This document shows positions 16,986 through 25,544 of a stretch of 64,000 nucleotides of DNA, piece after piece; positions within the stretch are counted from its first letter, which is position 1, and each line of letters starts with the position of its first letter. A program made the position numbers and the translations under genes. Origin of the DNA: Phycisphaerae bacterium (lineage in GTDB: Bacteria; Planctomycetota; Phycisphaerae; Sedimentisphaerales; Anaerobacaceae); NCBI GenBank assembly GCA_012744475.1, contig JAAYBV010000108.1, positions 1 through 64,000 of the forward strand, given 5' to 3'. The notes under the pieces were generated by a model. The model saw nothing but the letters and a program-made list of their open reading frames with translations. It made no database searches and was not told where the DNA came from.

Positions 16986-18212
16986 ATGGGCCGACGGTTG
17001 TGTGGAGCATTCGTTGCATGGCTCTGTCTGATGGCTTGCTGTGACAGCGACGGTGCGGTGGTCGAATTCCCCGACGTGTCGGCCTGCCGGGCGCTGACGA
17101 ACGGGCCGGAGGAGCATCTGCTCGCCAGCTACTACGGGATCAACTCGTGGGACCTCTCCCAGCGATACGTGACGGTGCTCCAGACGCTTGTCAAGGACCG
17201 GATCCCGACGGAGAAAGATCCGGCGACGCTGGCCCTGGTCGATGTGCGGACGAAGGAATTCATCCCGCTGGCTCAGACGCGGGCGTGGAACTTCCAGCAG
17301 GGATGCATGGCCCACTGGCTGGGCACAGCGCCGGATTCACAGATCATCTACAATGACCTCCGCGACGGGCGATTTGTCTCCGTCGTCATGGACGTCCACA
17401 CGAAGCGGGAACTGAAGGTGATCGACTACCCCGTCAGCGCCGTTTCGCCCGACGGCAAGGAAGCCATCAGCATCAACTTCGCACGGTTGCGCATCACGAG
17501 GCCCGATTACGGTTACGGCGGCGATGGGCAGAACGCCCGCCGGACTGTCCAGTTCCCCGAGGACGACGGTCTTTTTCTTGTCGATCTCGAAACCGGCAAG
17601 GCCAGGCTTCTGATTTCCATTGCCCACGTTCGCTCGCTGGTGCCCGAGGTGCCCTCTGAAGGAATCGAGTATTTCAACCACACGCTGTTCAGCCGGGACG
17701 GCAGCAAGATCTTCTGGCTGGCCAGGGCCACACCGAACCGCAACACCACCTCGTTGACCCTCCATCGGGACGGCTCGAACCTGCGACGGTGCTTCCCCGA
17801 CGGTTGGGGCGGATCGCATTTCGACTGGCTCGACGGCGACAGGCTCATGATCACCGCTGCCTACGATGCGAAGGTCTATTGCCATATCCTCTTTACAGTT
17901 GGACAGAGCGACTATCAGCGGCTCGGCAACGGTCTGCTCGACTACGACGGCCACGGCACGTTCTCGCCCGACGGCCGCTGGATGGTCACTGACACCTACC
18001 CGGCCGGCCAGCTCCGCGAGCAGAAGCTCCATCTGATGGACATGAGGACGCAGGCGGTGTTGCCGCTGGGACGATTCGTCGAGCCCCCGGAGTTCAAAGA
18101 AGGATGGCGATGCGACCTGCACCCGCGCTGGAGCCCCCGGGGCGACATGATTGCGTTCAATTCCACCCGCACTGGCAGTCGCCAGGTCTATGTGTTCAAC
18201 CTGCATTGGTGA
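16986..18212 (+). CDS. Secreted PD40 / WD40-like beta-propeller protein (oligogalacturonate lyase-like)
   Basis: A 408-residue exported protein. The N-terminus (MGRRLCGAFVAWLCLMACC) is a signal peptide with a marginal lipobox (LMAC). The body has repeated TolB/PD40-type blades such as FSRDGSKIFWLA, FSPDGRWMVTDTYP and the terminal RWSPRGDMIAFNS. The ending (CDLHPRWSPRGD...RQVYVFNL) matches a group of planctomycete and verrucomicrobial proteins annotated as WD40-like or as PL22 oligogalacturonate lyase relatives. A lyase activity on unsaturated oligogalacturonides is possible but not shown. AGGAGG precedes the ATG. It lies 14 nt before a GH106-like gene and is probably co-transcribed, fitting a pectin-degradation role. 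Confidence 0.72.
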   Translation: MGRRLCGAFVAWLCLMACCDSDGAVVEFPDVSACRALTNGPEEHLLASYYGINSWDLSQRYVTVLQTLVKDRIPTEKDPATLALVDVRTKEFIPLAQTRAWNFQQGCMAHWLGTAPDSQIIYNDLRDGRFVSVVMDVHTKRELKVIDYPVSAVSPDGKEAISINFARLRITRPDYGYGGDGQNARRTVQFPEDDGLFLVDLETGKARLLISIAHVRSLVPEVPSEGIEYFNHTLFSRDGSKIFWLARATPNRNTTSLTLHRDGSNLRRCFPDGWGGSHFDWLDGDRLMITAAYDAKVYCHILFTVGQSDYQRLGNGLLDYDGHGTFSPDGRWMVTDTYPAGQLREQKLHLMDMRTQAVLPLGRFVEPPEFKEGWRCDLHPRWSPRGDMIAFNSTRTGSRQVYVFNLHW

Positions 18213-18226
18213 GCGTGGAGGCAAAA

Positions 18227-20389
18227 ATGCGACTGCGGAAGTCCGAATCGTTCTGTGCGTGGCTGGTGCTCTGCTCCTGCTGCATTGTCTCCGCCGGCAG
18301 TTCGACGACGCAGATGCGAAGCAACTTCCGCGACCCGCCAGTGCAGTATTGGCCGCGACCGCTGTGGTTCTGGAACGACACCGAGGTCACGATCGCTGGC
18401 GTTGGCGAACAGACGCGGAAATCGAAAGAGCTCAGCAAGTACGGCGGGTTCGGCATTCTGCCCTTCGGAAAGAGCTTCCGGCCCGAGTACCTGAGCGAGG
18501 AATATTTCGCGCTCTACGGCGCAGCGCTGGAGCAGGCCCGCCGGTTGGGCATGACCATGTCGCTCTACGATGAGTACGGCTTCCCCAGCGGCTCGGCCGG
18601 AGCGCCCAATTCGCGTGACACAAGCCTCTTCCAGCGGAAACACCCCGACCTGACGCTCAAACGGCTGGACAAGCACGAGCAGACCGTTGCCGGACCGAGC
18701 GTGTACGAAGCCACTATCCCGTCGGGAACGCTCATGAGTGTCGTGGCGATGAACACGGCCACGCTCGAACGGATACATCTGACAAACGCGGCGGACAGTC
18801 GCTCGCTCCGATGGGACGTCCCGCAAGGCACGTGGAAGGTCATGGTCTTCGTCTGCGTCATTGACGGCTATCCCTGCTGCGACTATCTCGATCCCGAAGC
18901 AGTGGACGCGTTCATTGAAATGACACACCAGGCGTACTACGACCGCTTCAAGGATCACTTCGGCACGACCATTGATTCGACGTTCCACGATGAGCCCACG
19001 CTCTATCGAGGCGAGGGCCGGACCTGGACGGACAGGTTCAACGAGAAGTTCAAAACGCGCCACGGTTTCGACCCAAGACCCTACTACCCCGCCCTGTGGC
19101 ATGACATCGGACCCGACACCCAGGCGGCGCGCAACTACCTGTTCGGATTCCGCACGGAGCTTTACGCCCAGGGCTTTCCCAAGCGGATCCAGGACTGGTG
19201 CGACGAGCACGGCATCGAAGCAACCGGCCACCAGGATCAGGAAGAGGTCGCCAATCCGGTCAGCGTCGCAGGTGACCTGATGAAATGCTTCCAGCACCAG
19301 GAGATCCCCGGCGTGGACAAGATCGGTGGCAACCGCCCCGCCGAACGCGTGTACAAGGTGATCAGTTCGGCCGCGTACAACTGGGACCGGACGCTCGTGA
19401 TGTCCGAGACCTATGGGGCGATGGGCAACCTGAGCTGGGACCAGATCTACACCGTTGCGATGGAGCAGTACACCAAGGGCATCAACCTGCTCATCCCGCA
19501 CGCCGTTTGGTACGACGACACACACGTCGCATTCGAGCCGGAGTTGTCATATCGCAGCCCAATCTATGCAGATGGGCTGCCCGAGTTCAACACTTGTCTG
19601 GCCCGGCTGAACGTGATGTTACAGAACGACGCCTGTCACGTCGCCGATATCGCAGTCCTCTACCCTATCGCCACTCTTCAGGGCAGCCATCATCTCGACG
19701 GGCCTCTGGGTTATTACCAGGGCGGCGTCGCGGTACCCGAGGCCGACTATCTCGACGTAGGCGAGACGCTGATCGCCGCCGGTCGCGACTACACATTCCT
19801 CCATCCTGATGTCCTCGACGAGCGATGCACGATCGAAGGCAACGAACTCCTCCTGAGGAACAAGATTCATCCAGGACGGTTCAAGGTGCTCGTGCTCCCG
19901 GGCCACAAGACCATCCGCTGGAGCAATCTCCGGAAGATCAAGGCCTTCCACGACGCCGACGGCAAGGTCATCGCCACAGGCGAGCTGCCGTCCAAGTCGG
20001 CCGAGTTCGGCCACGACGCCGACGTCGCCGGCGCAATCGCGACCATGTTCGCGAAGAAACCGGATGCCGCGACTCTACGAGAGCGGCTGGACAATGCATT
20101 GGCCGTCTACGACGTAGAATATGAAGGCGCACGTGCGCCCCGCTACATCCACAAGGTCAAAGACGGCGTGCACGTCTACCTGTTTGCCAACATCGATCCG
20201 ACGGCCCTGGACACACACGTCATCCTGCGCGGCCGACTGGAACTCGAAGCCTGGGACCCTCATACAGGAAATGTCCAGCCCGCCCAATATACACACGAGA
20301 TCGAAGGCGACTGCACCGTGACCAGGGTCCGATTGACCCTGCCCCCCGTTCGATCGCTCTTCTTTCTCGGCAGACAAAACGAAGGGTAA
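18227..20389 (+). CDS. GH106-like glycoside hydrolase (putative alpha-L-rhamnosidase)
   Basis: A 720-residue secreted protein with an N-terminal signal peptide (SFCAWLVLCSCCIVSAG). The mature start PPVQYWPRPLWFWNDTEV is the hallmark opening of GH106-type proteins, followed by GGFGILPFGKSF, SLYDEYGFPSG and STFHDEPT, which line the (beta/alpha)8 barrel and carry the likely catalytic acids (DE of HDEPT; E of SETYG). Later it has SEFGHDADVAG and a beta-sandwich-like end. Characterised GH106 enzymes are about 1000-1100 residues, so this is a short relative that lacks some accessory domains. GGAGG precedes the ATG at 18227. With the propeller upstream and an SGNH esterase downstream it suggests work on rhamnose-containing pectins. 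Confidence 0.78.
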   Translation: MRLRKSESFCAWLVLCSCCIVSAGSSTTQMRSNFRDPPVQYWPRPLWFWNDTEVTIAGVGEQTRKSKELSKYGGFGILPFGKSFRPEYLSEEYFALYGAALEQARRLGMTMSLYDEYGFPSGSAGAPNSRDTSLFQRKHPDLTLKRLDKHEQTVAGPSVYEATIPSGTLMSVVAMNTATLERIHLTNAADSRSLRWDVPQGTWKVMVFVCVIDGYPCCDYLDPEAVDAFIEMTHQAYYDRFKDHFGTTIDSTFHDEPTLYRGEGRTWTDRFNEKFKTRHGFDPRPYYPALWHDIGPDTQAARNYLFGFRTELYAQGFPKRIQDWCDEHGIEATGHQDQEEVANPVSVAGDLMKCFQHQEIPGVDKIGGNRPAERVYKVISSAAYNWDRTLVMSETYGAMGNLSWDQIYTVAMEQYTKGINLLIPHAVWYDDTHVAFEPELSYRSPIYADGLPEFNTCLARLNVMLQNDACHVADIAVLYPIATLQGSHHLDGPLGYYQGGVAVPEADYLDVGETLIAAGRDYTFLHPDVLDERCTIEGNELLLRNKIHPGRFKVLVLPGHKTIRWSNLRKIKAFHDADGKVIATGELPSKSAEFGHDADVAGAIATMFAKKPDAATLRERLDNALAVYDVEYEGARAPRYIHKVKDGVHVYLFANIDPTALDTHVILRGRLELEAWDPHTGNVQPAQYTHEIEGDCTVTRVRLTLPPVRSLFFLGRQNEG

Positions 20390-20472
20390 TCGCGCCTGAC
20401 CATATGGATCTCCTGCCAAATTTCAGCGTTTTTCAGTTGCCCGCCCCGGCATAACAGACTACAGTGACAGAC

Positions 20473-21777
20473 ATGAAAAAGCTCATGATGTCACTGCTGA
20501 CCCTCGTCGTGATCTCGGTTTCTCCGCTGCCGGCGCAGGAATACGAGCCGTTGCCCTCCGATCCCTATTTCGCCGCCTACAAGCTGCTCAAGGCGCCGCC
20601 TGTTGAGGGATTGGTGCTGCAGCGGGGCGATCGGCTGGCGATCTGCGGCGACTCGATCACCGAACAGAAGATGTATTCACGGATCATGGAGACCTATCTG
20701 ACGGTCTGCGTTCCGCAGCTTGACGTCACGGTCCGCCAGTTCGGCTGGAGCGGCGAGAAGGCCCCGGGCTTCCTGGCGCGGCTGGTCAACGACGTGCTCC
20801 GTTTCGATCCGACGATTGCGACGACGTGCTATGCGATGAACGACCACAACTACCAGCCCTACAAAGAGGAATACGCGCAGGTCTATCGCGACGCTTCGCT
20901 GGCGGCCATTCGCAGGTTCAAGGAGCGAGGCGTGCGCGTGATCCAGGGCTCGGCCGGCACGGTCGGCAAGATGCCGTCGTGGGTTCAGCGGGCCCAAGGC
21001 ACGGTCAACGACCTGAACCGGAGCCTCTCGGAGTTCCGCAACGTTGACGTGCGGCTGGCCGAGCAGGAACAGGTGGGATTCGCCGATGTGTTCCTGCCAA
21101 TGCTGGTCCAGGGGTACGAGGCCAAACGCCGGTACGGCGATGACTACATGATCTCAGGCAAAGACGGCGTGCATCCAGGCTGGGCGGGGCATCTCGTGAT
21201 GGCCTATGCCTTCCTGCGTGCGATGGGGCTCGACGGGCAGATCGGGACCATCACGGTGGACATGGCAAATGGGCAGGCTGCCGCTTCGGAGGGCCACCGG
21301 ATCGCCTCTGCCGAAGCGGGTCGCGTGGAAGTCGAGAGCAGCCGCTATCCGTTTTGTGCGAGCGGTCCGGCGGACGACGATTCAAGCATCCGCTCCGGTA
21401 TGACGCTGGTCCCGTTTAACGAGCATCTCAATCGCTTCATGCTGGTTGTGAAGAACGCCCCGGCCGGGGGTTGTCGCGTCACATGGGGCGATGGGTCGAA
21501 GAACTATACCGCCGCCCAACTGCGGGCCGGTGTCAATCTGGCCGCCGATTTCGAGAGCAACCCGTTCAGCGGGGCGTTCCATCGCGTGGATGAAGCGGTA
21601 GCTGCCAAACAGGCCTATGAGACCCGGCAGGTCAAGATGCTCTTCCACGGCCCGGAAGGCGCAGCCGATATGGATATGACCGTCACACTGACGGAAAAGA
21701 CGCGTGCACCGCTGGCGAAAGCCGTCAAGGCCGCCTTCGTCCCGGTCCGTCACACGATTCGCATCGAGGCCCAGTGA
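20473..21777 (+). CDS. Secreted SGNH/GDSL hydrolase (carbohydrate esterase-like)
   Basis: The signal peptide MKKLMMSLLTLVVISVSPLPAQ is followed by a GDSL-type esterase. Block I is ICGDSITEQ (nucleophile S61), block II lies around FGWSGEKAPG (Gly oxyanion), block III is the Asn in YAMNDHNY, and block V is KDGVHPGWAGH with the catalytic Asp/His. At 434 residues it has a C-terminal extension (about 260-434) without a recognised domain. Members near pectinases are often acetylesterases. The ATG at 20473 begins a cleaner signal peptide; a GTG three codons earlier is possible. No strong ribosome site is visible. It sits 83 bp after the GH106-like gene on the same strand. Confidence 0.82.
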   Translation: MKKLMMSLLTLVVISVSPLPAQEYEPLPSDPYFAAYKLLKAPPVEGLVLQRGDRLAICGDSITEQKMYSRIMETYLTVCVPQLDVTVRQFGWSGEKAPGFLARLVNDVLRFDPTIATTCYAMNDHNYQPYKEEYAQVYRDASLAAIRRFKERGVRVIQGSAGTVGKMPSWVQRAQGTVNDLNRSLSEFRNVDVRLAEQEQVGFADVFLPMLVQGYEAKRRYGDDYMISGKDGVHPGWAGHLVMAYAFLRAMGLDGQIGTITVDMANGQAAASEGHRIASAEAGRVEVESSRYPFCASGPADDDSSIRSGMTLVPFNEHLNRFMLVVKNAPAGGCRVTWGDGSKNYTAAQLRAGVNLAADFESNPFSGAFHRVDEAVAAKQAYETRQVKMLFHGPEGAADMDMTVTLTEKTRAPLAKAVKAAFVPVRHTIRIEAQ

Positions 21778-21784
21778 GAGACCG

Positions 21785-22192
21785 TCAGAGTCCTATGAGG
21801 TGGATCTGATCGAGCAGGCCCTGGTACGCCGCCGCCATCAGGTACATGCTCAGGACGGTCACCGCCAGCACCAGTGCGGTGATCCCGATCTTGGTCATGG
21901 GCTTATATCGCGGATGCCACCAGACCAGCGGAAGGGCCAGTGGACCGACGAACAACAACGCGAGGACTACGCTGCTCGTGGCGTGATACCACTTGCCGGT
22001 CTTCGGCGCAGGCATTGGCCGGCCTGAACCGTCGAGGAACTCGCCACAATGCCGGCACTTGATCGCCTCCCGCTGGATGTATTCGGCACAGAACGGGCAT
22101 TTCTTCATATCCGGCACGTGCGGGGTCGAGCGATCGTCCGGATCCTGCACCAATGGTTCCGCTTCGCCATGCGTCAGTAGTTCAGTCGCCAT
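21785..22192 (-). CDS. Small zinc-ribbon membrane protein
   Basis: The 135-residue protein has a treble CxxC zinc ribbon, CPFCAEYIQREAIKCRHCG, near residue 30, followed by a Pro/Lys linker and two hydrophobic helices (SVVLALLFVGPLALPLVWW and ITALVLAVTVLSMYLMAAA). The arrangement of a cytoplasmic zinc ribbon and a double-membrane anchor is common in bacterial proteins of unknown function. AGGGG at spacing 5 supports the ATG at 22192; an ATG at 22210 with AAGGAA is also possible. It is transcribed away from the FKBP gene and converges on the SGNH esterase. No function can be assigned. Confidence 0.7.
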   Translation of the reverse strand: MATELLTHGEAEPLVQDPDDRSTPHVPDMKKCPFCAEYIQREAIKCRHCGEFLDGSGRPMPAPKTGKWYHATSSVVLALLFVGPLALPLVWWHPRYKPMTKIGITALVLAVTVLSMYLMAAAYQGLLDQIHLIGL

Positions 22193-22327
22193 GATAGCCC
22201 CTATCGGCATATGGACCACGTTCCTTTAGAATGATCCGCTGACGCGTGCGACGGGCGATTGTGGTCTCCGGCCGTTTGTGATACGGTTTCTACGAATGCT
22301 GTGGTGGCCGGCAAGCAGGAGAATCGC

Positions 22328-22762
22328 ATGGCGCGCGTCGTGGAAGGTGATATCGTCAGAGTGTATTGTGCGGGTCGCTTGACGGACGGCCGCGAATTCG
22401 AGATGGCGCCGGACGGCGGAACCATCGAATTCATCGTCGGTCATGGCGATCTCCTGCCAGCCCTGGAGAGGGCCGTCATCGGCATGACCCCGGGCGAGTC
22501 CAGAACCGTGATCGTTCCCAGAGACAAGGCCTACGGCCCCCGCCGCGAGGACCGGGTCGAGGTTATCCCCCGCAAGGACTTACCCGACGGCATCACCCCC
22601 AGGGTCGGCCAACACATCCGCCTGCCCAGCGACGAATACGAGGTTGTCAGCGCGACCGTCATCAAGGTCTCGGACACCGAGATCGTCGTGGACGCCAACC
22701 ACCCGCTGGCCGGACAGGACGTGCTCTTCCAGATCACGCTCGAAGAGATCGTGACCCTGTAG
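22328..22762 (+). CDS. FKBP-type peptidyl-prolyl isomerase (SlyD-like)
   Basis: The 144-residue protein has the SlyD-type architecture: an FKBP half with VRVYCAGRLTDGREFEMAPDGG and the conserved GDLLPALERAVIGMTPGESRTVIVPRDKAYG block, an inserted IF chaperone-like flap (VEVIPRKDLPDG...RLPSDEYEVVSATVIKVSDTEIVVDANHPLAG), and the closing strand DVLFQITLEEIV. DANHPLAG is the family signature. It lacks the His-rich metal-binding tail of E. coli SlyD. The enzyme is expected to be cytoplasmic and assist proline-limited folding. AGGAG lies 7 nt upstream of the ATG. The sialidase-like gene starts 31 nt downstream. Confidence 0.92.
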   Translation: MARVVEGDIVRVYCAGRLTDGREFEMAPDGGTIEFIVGHGDLLPALERAVIGMTPGESRTVIVPRDKAYGPRREDRVEVIPRKDLPDGITPRVGQHIRLPSDEYEVVSATVIKVSDTEIVVDANHPLAGQDVLFQITLEEIVTL

Positions 22763-22792
22763 AACGGCGTGGGCTTTTCAGAGGAGACAACG

Positions 22793-24151
22793 ATGAACAC
22801 GCCTGATCGAGCCTTGGCCACAATACTATGTCTACTGACCGCTTTGCCCTGCATGGGCGCCGAGGGCGCACTGGCGGCGATGGAGATCTTTCCCTATGTC
22901 GCCCAGCACGTGCACGGTTCGACGATCGTCGAGCTTCCCAACGGCGATCTGCTGGCCGCATGGTTCCAGGGCTCTGGCGAACGATGGGCCGACGACGTCG
23001 CCATCATGGGCTCACGGCTGAGGCCCGGCGAGACCCAGTGGAGCGAGCCATTCATCATGGCCGACACGCCTGGGTTTCCCGACATCAACCCCATCCTGTT
23101 CATGGATGGTCAGAACCGCCTCTGGCTGATGTGGTACACTGTCATCGCCAACCAGTGGGAAACGTCCCTGCTGAAGTACCGCATCAGCGAGGATTGGACG
23201 CGTGACGAGGGCCCGCCCCAATGGGCATGGCAAGACGTATTGCACGTCAAACCGGGCGACAAGGCCGAACGGGGCATTCAGCCCAACGACCGCTTCGTGC
23301 GGTCCGTCGAGCGGCAGGTCAAGGAGTATGTGGAATACGTCAGCGGTCAGACCATGAACCCGACCTCCATCGCGGCGGGGGCAGCAGCCGCCCGGATCAA
23401 AACCTGGAGCGATGATCTGCTGGCCAAGGCGCGAGGCCAGGACATGGTGCGAAAGGGAATCCTCGTCGACGCCGCCGGCCGGGGAGTTGACCAGCCCCTC
23501 GGTTATCCCTATTTCCGGCGGATGGGCTGGCAGACGAAGAACAAGGCAGTCGTCCTCGCTGCCGGTCGAATCGTCGTTCCGCTGTATTCCGACGGTTTCA
23601 GCTTCTCCCTCATGGCCCTGACAGACGACGGCGGGCGAACCTGGACGTTCAGCGAGCCCCTCGTCGGCGGGGGAAACATCCAGCCCAGCATCGCGACGCA
23701 GCCCGACGGGATACTGGCCGCGTACATGCGGGACAACGGCCCTCCCCCGGCCCGCCTGCATGTCAGCCGCTCGGCCGATGCGGGAGCGACGTGGAGCTCC
23801 GTCCGCGACAGCGAGCTGCCCAATCCTGGTTCGGGCGCCGATGTCGTCACTCTGGCCAACGGACATTGGGTCCTGGCCTACAACGATACCGAGGACGGCC
23901 GGCACAGCCTCGCCGTCTCACTGTCGAGCGACCAGGGCCGGACCTGGACCCACACTCGGCATCTGGAGCGGGACCTGCGGGGACCGGCTGCGACCCGGAG
24001 CCACTACCCGTCGATCATCCAGGGGCGAGACGGGGCCCTTCACGTGGTCTTCAGCTATCATCGCAACGACCGGGGACAGGACCCTGCCAAAACCATCAAA
24101 TATGCCAGATTCACCGAAAGCTGGCTCCGGGAAACGAATGACCGGCCATAA
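22793..24151 (+). CDS. Secreted sialidase-like (BNR/Asp-box) protein
   Basis: A 452-residue exported protein with a signal peptide (ALATILCLLTALPCMGAEG) and a six-bladed propeller of the sialidase superfamily. Three Asp boxes (S/T-x-D-x-G-x-T-W) are visible: TDDGGRTW, SADAGATW and SSDQGRTW. HGSTIVELPNGDLLAAWFQG near the N-terminus and the LRGPAATRSHYPSIIQGRDG region near the C-terminus match a branch of bacterial exo-sialidase or rhamnosidase-like proteins. The true substrate may not be sialic acid, since this branch includes several uncharacterised polysaccharide enzymes. GAGGAG precedes the ATG at spacing 7. A stem-loop follows the stop at 24167-24193. Confidence 0.8.
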   Translation: MNTPDRALATILCLLTALPCMGAEGALAAMEIFPYVAQHVHGSTIVELPNGDLLAAWFQGSGERWADDVAIMGSRLRPGETQWSEPFIMADTPGFPDINPILFMDGQNRLWLMWYTVIANQWETSLLKYRISEDWTRDEGPPQWAWQDVLHVKPGDKAERGIQPNDRFVRSVERQVKEYVEYVSGQTMNPTSIAAGAAAARIKTWSDDLLAKARGQDMVRKGILVDAAGRGVDQPLGYPYFRRMGWQTKNKAVVLAAGRIVVPLYSDGFSFSLMALTDDGGRTWTFSEPLVGGGNIQPSIATQPDGILAAYMRDNGPPPARLHVSRSADAGATWSSVRDSELPNPGSGADVVTLANGHWVLAYNDTEDGRHSLAVSLSSDQGRTWTHTRHLERDLRGPAATRSHYPSIIQGRDGALHVVFSYHRNDRGQDPAKTIKYARFTESWLRETNDRP

Positions 24152-24166
24152 CACGCATGAAGAACC

Positions 24167-24193
24167 GTAACACCTTTTGGACAAAGGCGTTAC
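24167..24193 (+). terminator. Stem-loop after the sialidase-like gene
   Basis: GTAACACCTTT (24167-24177), loop TGGAC, then AAAGGCGTTAC: an 11 bp stem with one mismatch starting 16 nt after the stop. No U-tract follows directly, so it may be a transcript-end stabiliser or a weak terminator. Confidence 0.4.
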
Positions 24194-24595
24194 AGTGGTA
24201 TATCCGTCCGCACAGTCGATGCCTCCTTTGCCGCCACAGTGGATGCTGCCCACGCCAGGCGACTTTTTTTCATTTTTTTCCGGAAATGCATCCACAAGCG
24301 TTATCGGCAGACGCTTGATATGTGAGTGAAAGGAACACGTCGAGGCATGCGGCCGTGGGAGGGAAGGAAGCACCGGGGGGTCTGTGCGCCCTGCAGCGAG
24401 GTGCGTGCCGACCCCCTGTTTCATTGTTCCAGACTGATTGAGCCGCAGACATCCAGCCAGCCGCCGCGCCTTTTGTCTTGCTTGTCCCGCAGAGATTGGG
24501 GATGATATGCAGGGGGCGGAGCGGGTGGGCATATCCGCAAAGCACTTGTGCGGCCGGCCAGTCTGCCATCGGTTGGCCTGCGTGAAAGGACAAGG
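24194..24595 (+). ncRNA. Structured leader region before the small 94-residue gene (putative)
   Basis: No coding frame is supported here. A two-tier hairpin is visible: outer stem GGGGGTC (24376-24382) with GACCCCC (24410-24416), inner stem GCGCC with GGTGC (24386-24390 / 24400-24404). A smaller stem AAGCGT / ACGCTT lies at 24296-24316 next to two T-runs. These could form a 5' regulatory leader. No known riboswitch consensus is recognised. Confidence 0.3.
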
Positions 24596-24880
24596 ATGTC
24601 GGAAAAGATCAGACGCGGTCAGAGAATCCCCGTTCCGCTGCTCAGAGGCCAGCACAGACTCATCGTCGAGCATGCTCTTGCCAACGACCACCCGTTCACA
24701 CAGGCCGTCCTGACCGGCGGCAAGGGTGAGATCGACGTGACCCTGGGGGAGCTGGAGGACCTGCTCGGATGTATCGTGACTGCGGCGAATCACAGCCACG
24801 ATGCGAGCCTGACATATGGACTGGATGCCCTCTATGATCGGCTCGACGCGATTCTCTACTCCTACGAAGAAGTCGATTAG
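24596..24880 (+). CDS. Small conserved hypothetical protein
   Basis: A 94-residue soluble acidic protein. The first half is basic (MSEKIRRGQRIPVPLL). The second half, TLGELEDLLGCIVTAANHSHDASLTYGLDALYDRLDAIL, is a helical stretch that resembles a short domain in other planctomycete hypothetical proteins (an EDL..G.V...ANH pattern); I know of no function. AAAGGA precedes the ATG at 24596. It stands alone between long non-coding stretches, with a structured region upstream and a strong hairpin terminator about 155 nt downstream. Confidence 0.65.
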   Translation: MSEKIRRGQRIPVPLLRGQHRLIVEHALANDHPFTQAVLTGGKGEIDVTLGELEDLLGCIVTAANHSHDASLTYGLDALYDRLDAILYSYEEVD

Positions 24881-25033
24881 GGCCTTGGCGCCATCGAGCA
24901 GTGCCGGAACTCGTCGCCTTTTCTGAAAAAATCGCGAAATCGCATCCACATCACCCTGTCAGCGAACGCCTTCGGCACGGACGGAGAAAGGATGTACACC
25001 CAAGCGGCTGCGCGGGGCACCCAGGCGCAAGGA

Positions 25034-25083
25034 GACCGGCACGCGTTGCGGACGACCGCAGATCGTGCCGGTCGCCTGTTTTT
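25034..25083 (+). terminator. Nested Rho-independent terminator
   Basis: Outer stem GACCGGCACG (25034-25043) with CGTGCCGGTC (25064-25073), 10 bp perfect. An inner stem TGCGG / CCGCA closes an ACGA tetraloop, and five Ts follow at 25079-25083. It ends transcription from the small gene at 24596-24880 or from an RNA in the 24881-25033 gap. Confidence 0.65.
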
Positions 25084-25166
25084 GGGCACGACAACCCCCG
25101 AGCCAGCCCCTCGTCGAGCCTCCCACCGCGGGTAGCACCTCCCCTCGGGCCTGCGACCCTTTGCCC

Positions 25167-25195
25167 TTGAACCTGCGCCAAATCCAGGCGACAAT
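25167..25195 (+). promoter_or_regulatory. Possible promoter for the 96-residue protein
   Basis: TTGAAC (25167-25172), 17 bp and GACAAT (25190-25195, four of six) lie about 58 nt before the ATG at 25254. Confidence 0.35.
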
Positions 25196-25253
25196 ACGGA
25201 GACTGAATCAGGCCGCTGCGTCCCGGCTGAATAACTCGACATAAGGAGCGACT

Positions 25254-25544
25254 ATGGCGATCCAGTTCAAGGAGTTCACCCGACCGGCGTTCTCCGGAGA
25301 CGCCGACGAGCTGAAGAAGAAGGTCGTCAAATACTGCAACAGCCAGCTCAAGTGCTTCCGGATTATCTCCATTTCGGAGGCCAAGGGCATCTCGGACGAC
25401 TTCTACCGCATCACGGTATGGTACGACGACGAGGCGGAGAAATTCGAGCACCTTCTCTCTGCCTCAGTAGCCCAGAATGCGGACAAAGGATCATCTTCCC
25501 CTGCGACGGAGGACGAAGGGCCTGCAGGCAATCCTCTAAGGTAG
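25254..25544 (+). CDS. Small hypothetical protein
   Basis: A 96-residue protein with an N-terminal alpha/beta part (KKKVVKYCNSQLKCFRIISISEAKG, then DFYRITVWYDD) and a disordered acidic tail (SSSPATEDEGPAGNP). The strand-helix-strand pattern resembles small dodecin- or ACT-like folds, but no clear family match is recognised. AAGGAG lies 7 nt before the ATG. It converges on the esterase/beta-helix gene, with the stops 9 nt apart on opposite strands. Confidence 0.65.
   Translation: MAIQFKEFTRPAFSGDADELKKKVVKYCNSQLKCFRIISISEAKGISDDFYRITVWYDDEAEKFEHLLSASVAQNADKGSSSPATEDEGPAGNPLR

Noticed and set aside
24355-24420. Signal recognition particle RNA
   Set aside because: GGAAGGAAGCA resembles the SRP domain IV loop, but the flanking bases do not pair as required (no CC-GGAA-GG stem).
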